Of a stretch of 64,000 nucleotides of DNA, positions 48,623 to 59,215 are shown piece after piece. The position numbers and the translations under genes were made by a program. Under the pieces are notes generated by a model, which was not told the DNA's origin, ran no database searches, and saw nothing but the letters and a program-made list of their open reading frames with translations. Location of the stretch: positions 16,054,751-16,118,750 of the forward strand of contig NC_064042.1 in the NCBI RefSeq assembly GCF_932526225.1. Direction: 5' to 3'. Position 1 is the first letter of the stretch; each line of letters opens with the position of its first letter. The DNA is from Nematostella vectensis (lineage: Eukaryota > Cnidaria > Anthozoa > Actiniaria > Edwardsiidae).

Positions 48623-50872
48623 AGCTCAGAATATTTCCTTTTCTGGAAAACAAAAACATTGAAACAACCAATCACAGATCAAATTGTAAGATGACGTCAT
48701 AACATCGCTGGACCTAAGTAAAAAAACATGGCGGCCATAGAGAGAGACGAGAATAAGAGCATAAAACAGTATCTTTCTGCTTTTTGGTAGGGTTTTAGAC
48801 GTATCAAAACTTGAAAGACTTGTAGAAAAGCCTTTGGGCGCAAAGATGTGGTAAAAATGAATGTTTCGAATGGCTATGTTCGGCGGGAAAGTCCGATTCG
48901 CTATAGTCAATAGATGACGGCGAGGATGATGGTCATCACGAAAGAATTACAGCTTGGAAGCGTAATTATACTGGAATTCGAAGGCACACTTAACGGTGGA
49001 CAAGCAGGCATGGATTCTTGACCCTGACGTTGACTACTCAGTACTGCAAATGGTTTTCGTTGCTATGACTTGATAGCCGAAAGGCTGAATGGGCTTAGTA
49101 TTTATATGCCTTGAAGGTTAGAGGGATAATTGCCCAGGGGGGGGGAGGGGGGCAGTATTCAGTTATAAACATTATGGAATGGTCCAACAGAGCTCAAAAT
49201 GTCATACACCCAAAAAGGATGGAAACTTGCCACCCCCAAAATACACAAGCCTGTTGGTAAAATGTGCAATCCCAAAGAAATGCAGTGGACACATGTTATG
49301 TTGTAAATGTTTTTACAGCATATGTATAATGCAATATGTCTTGAAAACAAATCATTTTCATGAGCTTATCATTCTTCTCCTAAACAATTTTACTCCAACA
49401 GAATTCTAATGATTTTAATTCTTTCTGGTGGAAAATTTTCAGTCAGAGTAAATGGGAGTAAAGTGGAAACAATTTGTCCAATCATACAATTTTTACAATC
49501 AAGCACCATACATAAAAGTGATGTGAAATAATCATAGATACCCTCTCATTTCAAAATTCCATTGCACCTTTTGAATGCACAATATGCTGTGTCTTATATT
49601 ATGTTTTAGTGTGAATTAAAAAACCCAAAAGTATAATACTGTGTTAGCTCTGGGGATTTAATACATAGAAACTTTTTAACCAACCTTCATCCATGCTCTT
49701 GGTTTATACTCGGATCATAACAGGAGTAGAAAACCCTTCCCTCACTAGAAAACATGTTATTACTAGAAAACCTATTTTCAACAAGGGGTCCATGGACAGA
49801 GGCTGGGGTGCAAATCTCCGTTAACTTTGAAAGCCATATAATCTCATACCATTTTTCCACCAAGCAGCGTTCATTAAGCATTGTCTTTGTAAATACGAAG
49901 GGGGTCCCCCTATTTTCTTGACAGTGCTACAGAACTGGGGGGTCAGTTTGTAACCATACTTTCAAAAAGTGTAATATTCACATAACACATAGCTTGAACA
50001 AATAAAACAAATATTCAAAAAAAAAATAGTATAAGTTTTTTTTATCACTAAGAGTGGAATACAAAGGAGAAAATTCAATGATCTCTCTGTCCATCCTTAT
50101 ATATTTACTTATCTTCATCTTCTTTGCCATGTTCAATATCTGAAATAAATTTGATTTATAGAGTACAGTAGATTTTTATTTATGATGGCCTTATTGCAGA
50201 GGAGCCAACTGAAACTCACACGCTAATTTTATTTTATTTTTACTCAATTTAGCTATTTATAATAAACTTTGGCAGCGCTGTATAAGATTTCTGGTTTTAA
50301 AATCAGTCAGAAAAGGCAAAAACAGATGGCAATAAGTACGGCTAGGCTAGCTATCAAGCAAAACAGTCCACTTGACAGTGTAGGGAGGGCCCTTGTTTCC
50401 TATACTTATGTCGGTGATGTGCAGAGCTCAACATGATATTGTTTAAAGAAACCAAACGTTCCAGCAACTGTCGTCGCGTCCCATATGGAGACATACCGAT
50501 TTCGAAAGCTGCAGAACTCCTTATTCTCAGAATAATTTTTTCTAAGCCCAGAAAAATTATTGTATAGATATCTTGTCAAATTTCTACATGTGTTTGGGTT
50601 CGAAATCGGTCAAACATGGCGCTGCTGAGCTTCAATTCCCTTCAAATAAATACTCACCATCTTCCATATTTTTACTCCATCGCTTCAAAGCCTTGCACGA
50701 GATATCTTGGAAAGACACTGGCTGCTTTAAAATTGCAAAAATCGACGGGAAAAAGCTTTTAAAGCGAAAAATATATCTTCCCGGCGGTAAAAGGCGAGGG
50801 GCTTGAATGATGACGTCATAACCCATTTAGGCCGCCATATTTGTGTTTCCAGAAAAGGAAATATTCTGAGCT
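48623..50872. mobile_element. 2.25-kb non-autonomous element with 27-bp terminal inverted repeats
   Basis: The left end AGCTCAGAATATTTCCTTTT at 48623 matches the reverse complement of the right end at 50846-50872 for about 27 bp without mismatch. The interior has no transposase-like ORF. Target-site duplication is not clear: TTA precedes the left end and GTTA follows the right end. Confidence 0.7.
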
Positions 50873-51309
50873 GTTAATTAAGAGCGGCACAGTAGGTCGA
50901 CAAAGGGTCGGAAAATCAGTCTTCGATTTGGATGAAACTTGGTCAACTGAAAGGGGTTAAAAGATGGATTAACACACGAGCATTCAATTGAGTCCTAACA
51001 ATTTTGTTGTCAAGGTTTTTTATCCGGAAGTTTGACCCTAAGAGGGCAAAATGTGGCACTATTGAAGGGGCAGTTTTTAGGGTATTTTGATCGTCAATCA
51101 ACGCACGGCGTTAAAGGAACGAATTATATTGAGAATATTTTCAAATAAGCATTATTTCAACTTCTAGGAAATGTGAATGTTTTTACCATGTGCAAAAAAA
51201 CGGTCGTCCTACATGGAAACAGTGTCCACAGTGCCCACCCTTGGTAGTGCCATTTTCCCTAGACACAATTGGCTTTACAGCCTGTGTCCAACAGTAACAA
51301 CTCAAAACT

Positions 51310-51600
51310 GCTATTGGTCTGCAAAGAACACATGCTAATGTGCTCGAAAATTGACAAATATTTCTGGGCGCGTCACTTTTGAGCTTATGGAGGACCTTTA
51401 CTTTGGGCTATTTATGGTAACCCTCTTCTATTGGGGTCTGGAAACGAGTCACTGGAAATCAAAAATTTAGTCTTATTTCATGAAAGGAATCCCAGTGGGA
51501 CCAAAATAGCATCCAACATCAGAAATGCTAACCATGATGTATAGTTTGTGCACTGCCTTAAAGCGGAGCCAGCGTTTTCATGAAGACCCTGTATAGTATG
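51310..51600 (+). repeat. left arm of a long inverted repeat
   Basis: About 290 bp matching the reverse complement of 55380-55665 at an estimated 80 percent. Shared stretches include CATGCTAATGTGCTCGAAAA and GAGCCAGCGTTTTCATGAA. The two arms flank about 3.8 kb that contains the LINE. Confidence 0.8.
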
Positions 51601-51674
51601 CTCGCGATAGGCTAAGATACCCGGGTTACTGGGTACTTTATAGGCTTGTGGGTGCAATCTTGAGGAGACCATAC

Positions 51675-51746
51675 TGGATGGATGGTCTCCTCGAACTCAT
51701 CTCCCAGGCCGAACTGGAACTGGTACGTGCCGTCCCCGGAAAACAC
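51675..51746 (-). CDS. orphan 72-nt exon, unrecognised gene
   Basis: 24 codons in phase between TTTTTTACAG| and a GTATGG donor read VFSGDGTYQFQFGLGDEFEE and then TIHP. The codons look coding and the acceptor is strong. No partner exon was identified; it may belong to the unresolved - strand gene ending at 46858. Confidence 0.45.
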
Positions 51747-51870
51747 CTGTAAAAAAACACAACAAGGTTAACCTGCCCTGTTCAGGGACTGCCAACTATT
51801 AACACTAAAGACTGCATTTAAAACCGGATGTATAGATTCTGGCACTGCCTTTTAGCAAAGCCAGCAAATA

Positions 51871-53944
51871 TTGTTCTCGAGTCTAAGGAACATAACAGGC
51901 ATGGCGGTCGGACGCAATTTTAGGCTCTCTACAAATTTGTGTCTGTTTCTCTGTATATATATGGTTTTCAATAGTGACAAGCCTTCTCATGTAAGGGAGA
52001 ACACTCTTCTCAACGACAGAGACATTTATTTTATATCACAGACAAGTTGCAGGGCTGTAATTGCAAGTACTTCATTCCATCAGAAGACCTCGACCAAAGT
52101 TAAAGAGCTCAATGGACCGCTTAAATGCGTAATGTTTTGTAAGCTCTTTCATCGTGCCTGCTTTGCCCTGGCCCTTATTGCCCTGGCTGGTGATATTGAG
52201 TCAAATCCTGGCTACCTGGCTTTAAATGATATCAAAAACACCCGAGGTCTCAAGATTGCTCACTTGAATATTCGGAGTCTCATTAACAAGACGGACTCTC
52301 TGCGCCTTGAAGGAATTGACAGCAGAACAATAGACGTTCTAGATTGTTAAAGAACTCTGCTCGCACAATCGCTCCTTCTATTACCAACATGTTAAATTTA
52401 TCGATTCGCTCAGGTAAATTCCCGAAGCTGTGGAAGTGTTCAAAAATTACAGCATTGTTTAAGTCAGGCGAACGGACAAATGCATCCAACTACAGACCGA
52501 TTTCTATTCTACCTACACTTAGCAAGATCCTAGAAAGAGCAATACACTCACAATTGTATCAATTTTTGGTCTCCAATGGTTTACTCTCGAGCAAGCAGTT
52601 TGGTTTCAGAAAGGGTCTATCTACGGTATCTGAGCTGTCATCATTTGTCGACGAGGTTCTGTTGAATATGGAACAGGGTAAGCTGTGTGGGGCCGTGTTT
52701 ATCGATCTAACAAAGGCCTTTGACACAGTGGACCATGAAATCATGTTGCAGAAATTAACTGAGATCGGTCTATCTGGAAACCCCCTGGCATGGTTCCGTT
52801 TTTATCTGGCCAGCAGAACACAGCGCACATGTTGCGGTAATTCATTGTCCGAGGAACTTCCAGTCACTCACGGGGTGCCCCAAGGAAGCATCTTGGGCCC
52901 GTTGCTGTTTGTCATCTACATAAACAGCTTGCCCGATGTTTTGGAGTCCTGCTGTGCCTCTCTTTATGCGGATGATACTGTGATCTACTGTTATGGTTCT
53001 TCCTCTAAGCAGTTGAGCGATAACCTCAATCAAGATCTTTTGGCCGTTGCTAAATGGATGGACGATCACAAGCTAACACTAAATTTGGAAAAGACGAAAT
53101 GTATGCTCTTAGGCAGCAACAGGAAACTAGAGAGTAAAATCAAACTTTCTGTGTCGATTTCAAATTACAATGTATCTAATGTGAGTAATTTCAAATATCT
53201 TGGAGTATTCATATCTTCCGACTTGACATGGTCAGAGCATGTTGAATATTTATCTGGCAAAATCAACCAAAGACTCGGTCTTCTAAGGCGCATTAAGCAT
53301 TTATTGCCTTTTAGAGCTAGACTTCTTTATTATAATAGTCTAGTTCTGCCCCTTTTCGAATATGCAGATTTAGTTTGGGGCGATAAGCATAATGTCACTA
53401 TCATGTCAAATTTACAAATCCTCCAGAACAAGGCTGCAAAAATAATACTTGATAGACCACTGTACTCGTCGGCAACAGACGCTTTAGCCAAACTTAAGTG
53501 GTTACCTCTAGAAAAGAGGCGTTTTCTTAGAAGATGTGTATATGTCTTTAAATGTTTAAATGGTCTCGTAGAGCATGAAATGGATCTGTTAAAACTCGAA
53601 GATCAACATAATTATAATACCAGAAACAAATGTAATATTAGGCTCCCTAGTGTGAAAAGAAACTGGGGCAAACAAAGAAATGAGTACCATGCAGTCAAGG
53701 ATTTTAACTCACTTAGCCAGGACATTAAGAGATGCACAAATATTTGTACTTTTAAACGCAGTATTTCTCAATTTTTAACCTAGGTATTTTTTATCATAGT
53801 ATTTTTTAATGTAACGATATATCAACAATATATTTTTTTTCTCTTAATTTTTTTCCACATATTTTTTATAGATTATTGTTATTATTTATAAGTCGAGGTC
53901 CTTTTTGAAAATCATTTTAAATGAAAAAGCTCTCCTCAATAAAG

Positions 53945-53988
<44 letters not shown>

Positions 53989-53995
53989 CTTGTTT
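51871..53995 (+). mobile_element. CR1/L2-like non-LTR retrotransposon with internal deletion
   Basis: The 5' part (51871-52350) encodes an N-terminal leader, a 2A-like motif and the first strand of an AP-type endonuclease (KIAHLNIRSL). The sequence then jumps, in another frame, into the reverse transcriptase. Most of the endonuclease and the start of the RT are missing, so this copy cannot move on its own. The 3' end is AATAAAGATTATTATT, running into an (ATT)n tail at about 53946-53990. That kind of tail suits CR1/L2-type elements. Confidence 0.85.
52344..53783 (+). pseudogene. LINE reverse transcriptase ORF (5'-truncated by deletion)
   Basis: 479 codons open without interruption. RT landmarks in order are NYRPISILPTLSKILERAIH, QFGFRKGLSTVSEL, FIDLTKAFDTVDHEIMLQKL, THGVPQGSILGPLLF and the catalytic YADD at 52965-52976. 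WMDDHKLTLNLEKTKCMLLG, FKYLGV and a C-terminal thumb region follow. RT activity motifs are intact, but the endonuclease and N-terminal RT are deleted. The start at 52344 is merely the first ATG after the junction. Confidence 0.88.
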
Positions 53996-55379
53996 TTTGT
54001 TTTTGCTTCTCTAGAGACCTGGTTGGGACAAGTACTCGAAAATGGAATTCAGTCGCAGTACAAAAATAAATTTTGGCGCTGCTTTGGGTTTGCTATGCAA
54101 CTCAATAGACTCATTTAGAGGAAAAGTGGAAAACAATTTCTTGGCTTGTTGGCATAGCCTCGACTGGGTATTCTTGCTATCCCGCTCCTCTTGACAGGGT
54201 ATTCTTGCTATCCCGCTCCTCTTGGGGACCTGTGATATTTCAAATCCACGTCAGAAATATTTAGATCATGCCTAAGAGTATGCCAGCATTTTCCGATCTC
54301 GTCTTTACTTATTAATTACAAGAAAGGACCAATCGTTTGTGATCATAAAAGTACAAAAATATTCCATACATTTTCACTGTCATGTTGAAAAAAGGCTGTG
54401 TTTTGTATCCATCTATTATTTTTGGGTAGTTGTGGTTTGGTTAATTGAACAACTCGTTTTGTTGTCCTATGATCCTTCTCGAATTCTCAGGACGGAGGAA
54501 AACCACAAAATATGATCTTTTTAATCGTCGTTCAATTCATAGTTTGCTCGCACAGCCTTAATTCCTTGCGGGTGCAATAAGGAATGCGACATTTGGCCTG
54601 TTATCTTGTCTAGATGTAGGGAGATTTTGCTCAAATATTTGATATTTTATTCTTGACTCCAGTCCCCCTTCACTTCTACCTACGAAAGACCCATGGATGC
54701 CAGAATATTTGTTTCAAATTCAGAAAAACATGAATAAACAATAAATACTTATTTTTTTTTTTTAAAGCCTGACCTCTGTAAATTCATATGATACCATTAC
54801 ATTTTCGGTTATCCAAGGCGCTGAGTGAGGGCATCGCGGTAACGAGGCGCGCAAAGTGTAGGTAGTGGTCTAGACGCCCGCTCTACGTCACGGGATGCGA
54901 GGCTGTCATGATGTCAAGATATATTTTGTATCCTACCTATTCCAGTAAAAATGGGAACATCGCTAGTGATCAAAATGATATACCCAATATAACAAATTGC
55001 ATTAACCAATCAATACAAAACCTAAAAAATATATACTTTTTTATACATGAAATATACATTTTTTAAGAACATATTATTCATTCTATTAGAAATGTAATAT
55101 AAAAAGACTGGCTCAGATATGACCATGTTTGAGAGGGGATGATAGCGGCTTCGTTTCAAATCGTTTCAAATTTGTTATTTTTAGTGCCCGGGCTCTAATT
55201 GAAACATAGCACACTTTGTTACAAAGTCAAGGTCCGTTACAAATCTGAAAATGTAAAACCCAGCGATATTTTACAATTTTCTTTTACATCAGCCTATTGG
55301 TTTCCAAGATAATTTGCAACATTGTAACATAGATAAACATAATACTAAATTGTTATGACCAGTGAGTTTTTACGAGTGT
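53996..55379. other. non-coding DNA between LINE tail and right inverted-repeat arm
   Basis: I see no gene. A short direct duplication (GGGTATTCTTGCTATCCCGC) occurs at about 54166-54220. Confidence 0.5.
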
Positions 55380-55665
55380 GTAGCAATACAAGGTTTCATG
55401 AAAACGCTGGCTTCGCTTTTAGGCAGTGCTCAATCTTATATATAATCGAAAGTTTTCCTGAAGATGGATGATATTTCGGTCCTACTAGGATTCCTGCCAT
55501 GAAATATGACTAAAATTCCGTTTTTAGTAACTCTTCACCAGGCCCAATCGAAGCGGGTTAAATAGCCAAAAAGTAGAGCCCTCCACAAGCGCAAACGTGA
55601 AGTGCCCAGAAATATATTTCAATTTTCGAGCACATTAGCATGAGGTCTTTGCAGATCAATAGAGG
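55380..55665 (-). repeat. right arm of the long inverted repeat
   Basis: Reverse-complement partner of 51310-51600. Immediately outside it, a segment containing GCTCAAATGACTAGGGCATT (about 55670-55735) is directly duplicated at about 56785-56850, so several copies of this element edge occur here. Confidence 0.8.
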
Positions 55666-56009
55666 GGAGGGGGCTCAAATGACTAGGGCATTACTATGTG
55701 ATTCAGCAGTACACACTCAATAGGTTTTTTTTAGAACAAGATACTTATATTATAGTAAACTAAAAACAAACTTTTACTTTTTAAATAATAAACCTGTAAA
55801 GAAAACAGTTTTCTATCAACTCAAGGGTAATGGGAAAGGGGATATTTTAGGAAAGTACTGAATATAATTATCACATTATTGTTATTATATTTTCTTTTCA
55901 AACATTCAAAGAAGAGTCATATTTCTTCCTCTTCCCTGTTGACTATTTTTATGCAATTGATGCTCTTTGCTATTTTCAAGTCTTGCGGCTTGATTGGTCT
56001 TGTAAAAAA

Positions 56010-56365
56010 CAAGGCTCTTATCGTAAAAAAAAAACAAGGCTTTTCTCATAAAAACCCCCCAGACTTTTATAGTAAAAAAACAAGGCTCTTTTAGTTAAAG
56101 AGAAAGCTCTATAGTAAAAACAAGGTTCTTACCGTAAAAAAAAGGCTTTTACAGTAAAAATAACAAGGCTTTTACAGTAAAAAACAAGGCTCTTATCGTA
56201 AAAAACAAGGCTCGTATAGTAAATCAGGGCATTTATAGTAAAAGAGACAAGACTTTCATAGTAAAAACAAGGCTCTTAAAGTAATAACAAGGCTCTTATA
56301 GTTAAATCAAGGCTTTTAAAGTAATAACAAGGCTTTTATAGTAAAAACAAGGCTTTTATAACAAC
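56010..56365. repeat. degenerate AAGGCTTTTATAGTAAAAAC array
   Basis: About 15 units of 20-25 bp with variable spacing. No coding potential. Confidence 0.85.
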
Positions 56366-57150
56366 AATATGTATTGTTGTTATTGTCTGCATCTTGCATC
56401 TCATGTGTTTATTTATTTATTTTTTCAAATATTTGTGGAAATTAGTCAGATTAAAAATGTCTTGATGAAAGATTGTTTTGAAAGAAATGTCACTCCTTTA
56501 TGAACCAGGGACTACCTGAGGGCCAAGATGAATGCTAAAGACTGGAAGTCATAAGAATTGAAAACCATGTATTGAAAGATAACAGTAGGGAGTTCTTATT
56601 CACTAGTCATTTGATACCCCCAAACACATGGTCACAGGAAAGGGTGGGGGATTAGACTTTGATAAATGCCTGTTTCCAAGTTAAGAGTCAAAAACAGTCA
56701 ATAACACAACCCCTCTTTATATATTCTGGTTAAAAAGTAATCTAAAATCCAACATTAACCCCTGACTTCACCAGGACCATAAGGGAGGGGCTCAAATGAC
56801 TAGGGCATTACTATGTGATTCAGCAGTACACAATAGGTTTTTTTAGCGGAGCCAGCGCGGCCGCAGGTCGCGCGCGGAGCTCCATAGGTATAGAAATATA
56901 GTATAACTATGAGACTTGGTTTGTGGTCATTGCGCGGGTACCCTGTGGTGTCACCCGCCAGCCAGTCAGTCAGCCGCGCATCTCCCAGGCTTCACTCGGC
57001 CCCGTAATGGCGGCTAAATACAAGCATGGAGCAAGGGAAAAGTTTTTGTCATGCGATGATTATTTCTTTTTGCCTCAAATTTTGTGACTTAAGGATAAAG
57101 TCAACTAGAGGAGATCTACTAACATTCATTCACGCCAATATTTATGTAAG
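56366..57150. other. non-coding, with a GC-rich patch
   Basis: I see no gene. A GC-rich patch at about 56845-57010 includes GCGGCCGC and CAGCCAGTCAGTCAGCCGCG. The long + strand ORF from 57026 owes its length to the following repeat. Confidence 0.4.
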
Positions 57151-57154
57151 GATA

Positions 57155-58175
57155 TGTCGAAAGCCGCAAGACCAAGCAAGCCTCAAGACCAAGCAAGACC
57201 AAGACCAAGGAAGCCGCAAGACCAAGCAAGTCGCAAGACCAAGCAAGCCGCAAGACCAAGCAAGCCGCAAGACAAGCAAGCAGCAAGACCAAGCAAGCCG
57301 CAAGACCAAGCAAGCCTCAAGAGCAAGCAAGCAGCAAGACCAAGCAAGACCAAGAGCAAGCAAGCAGCAAGACCAAGCAAGTCGCAAGAGCAAGCAAGAC
57401 CAAGACCAAGCAAGCCGCAAGACCAAGCAAGCCGCAAGTCGCAAGACCAAGCAAGCCGCAAGACCAAGCAAGCAGCAAGACCAAGCAAGCCGCAAGACCA
57501 AGCAAGCCTCAAGAGCAAGATAACAGCAAGACCAAGCAAGACCAAGACCAAGCAAGCAGCAAGACCAAGCAAGTCGCAAGACCAAGCAAGCCGCAAGACC
57601 AAGCAAGCCGCAAGACCAAAGTAAGCTGCATGACCAAGAAAGACCAAGACCAAGCTAGTCGCAAGACCAAGCAAGTTGCAAGACCAAGCAAGCCGCAAGA
57701 CCAAAGTAAGCTGCATGACCAAGCAAGACCAAGACCAAGCAAGCCTCAAGACCAAGCAAGCAGCAAGACCAAGCAAGACCAAGACCAAGCAAGCCGCAAG
57801 ACCAAGCAAGCCGCAAGACCAAGCAAGCGGCAAGACCAAGCAAGCCGCAAGACCAAGTAAGCCGCAAGACCAAGCAAAACCAAGCAAGCAGCAAGCCGCA
57901 AGACCAAGCAAGCCGCAAGACCAAGCAAGCCGCAAGACCAAGCAAGCAGCAAGACCAAGACTAAGCAAGCCGCAAGACCAAGCAAGCCGCAAGACCAAGC
58001 AAGCCGCAAGGCCTAGTAAGCCGCAAGACCAAGCAAGACCAAGCAAGCCGCAAGCCGCAAGACCAAGCAAGCCGCAAGACCAAGCAAGCCGCAAGACCAA
58101 GCAAGCCGCATGACCAACCAAGCCGCAAGACCAAGTTAGCAGCAAGACGCAAGACCAAGCAAGCCGCAAGACCAG
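57155..58175. repeat. 17-bp minisatellite (GCAAGACCAAGCAAGCC), about 1 kb
   Basis: Short variants of CAAGACCAAGCAAGCCG repeat with 10-17-bp spacing. Because the unit is not a multiple of three and lacks stop triplets on either strand, several frames stay open. This gives a 339-codon - strand and a 165-codon + strand ORF (QDQASRKTK type). I regard these as artefacts. Confidence 0.95.
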
Positions 58176-58374
58176 CGTTGGCACTACCAATTTCTTTAAC
58201 AAAAATGGGCTGTTATTTTAAGAATGTGTGAAATGATAATTGCTTACCTCTGCTTCTATTAATTCATCTTGTATGTTATTTAACCAAACTTGGTTTAAAC
58301 TTTGGCTGTATATAGTGTTAAAAGGTGGTATAGCATCATATAATATTGGGTCTAAGCAAGTTCTAGAAATCACC

Positions 58375-58605
58375 CATACTGGTACTGGTAGTTATGTGGG
58401 ACTGTGGGGCTCTATCTCGGATAATATCACCCATACTGGTACTGATGGTTATGTGGGACTGTGGGGCTCTATCTCGGATAATATCACCCATACTGGTACT
58501 GGTGGTTATGTGGAACTGTGGGGCTCTATCTCGGATAATATCACCCATACTGGTACTGATGATTATGTGGGACTGTGGGGCTCTATCTCGGGTAATATCA
58601 AAATA
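58375..58605. repeat. 60-bp tandem repeat, 4 copies
   Basis: The unit contains CACCCATACTGGTACTGGTG and GTGGGGCTCTATCTCGGATA. It is in frame (60 bp) but begins and ends without recognisable protein context. Confidence 0.92.
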
Positions 58606-58825
58606 TGAAGGGGCAGCAGAGGCAAATACATCTAAATAGACATCTAGTAGGTTCTAATAAGATAATTTCTGATAATAATACAAAATCAAAGTGTCCAGCA
58701 AAGGGAAGGAGGGTATCTGGATATACATCTAGAAGATCCTTATAAGATAAGAGGGATATAACCATCTAATTGCAAATAATCAGAGGGAAACAATGAGGGG
58801 GGGGACTGGGGACTTTCATAGACAC

Positions 58826-58985
58826 CGAAACGCGTTTCGCGTAGATTAATAATTGCTTATTATCAATCTACGTCGGGACCACTTTGCGTAGATAAATAAT
58901 TGGCAATTATCAATCTACGTCGGGCGGGGCTCTGGTAGATAAATAGTCAGCAATTGCTAACCTGCGTCGGGTGGGGTTCGGGTAG
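58826..58985. repeat. three tandem hairpin-forming repeats
   Basis: Three related units of about 45 bp, each an imperfect inverted repeat: CGTAGATT...AATCTACG, CGTAGAT...ATCTACG and a weaker third. Each is followed by GTCGGG. A short GAAACGCGTTTC palindrome precedes them. Confidence 0.75.
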
Positions 58986-59099
58986 GAAGGTCGGGCAAGA
59001 GCGCGCCAAGGGGGGAGCCTAAGACGATGACAGGGTGGCTGGCCCCCATGCCCTTCGCGCGGTAGCATGTGGAAACCAAGGCACAAGATACAAGCACAA

Positions 59100-59215
59100 T
59101 AAACGCAAAACGCCTTTATTTACAAACACAGTGATGCCTAGCAACGCCGTTTCGCCCAATATCAGGGCTCATCAGCACACCTAGCACACAAAAAGTACAG
59201 ATGTGGACGGCACTA
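59100..59215 (-). mobile_element. Penelope-type terminus with hammerhead core
   Basis: On the - strand CTGATGA (59175-59169) is followed by a GCCC/GGGC stem II hairpin (59168-59154) and GAAAC (59153-59149). An AATAAA lies a little further on (in AAATAAAGGCG). The core is canonical, but stem I next to it pairs poorly as I align it. I therefore call it a Penelope-like terminal sequence with an uncertain ribozyme. Confidence 0.6.

Noticed and set aside
57183-58202. 339-codon - strand and 145-165-codon + strand ORFs
   Set aside because: These are low-complexity readings of a short tandem repeat without start, splice or domain context.
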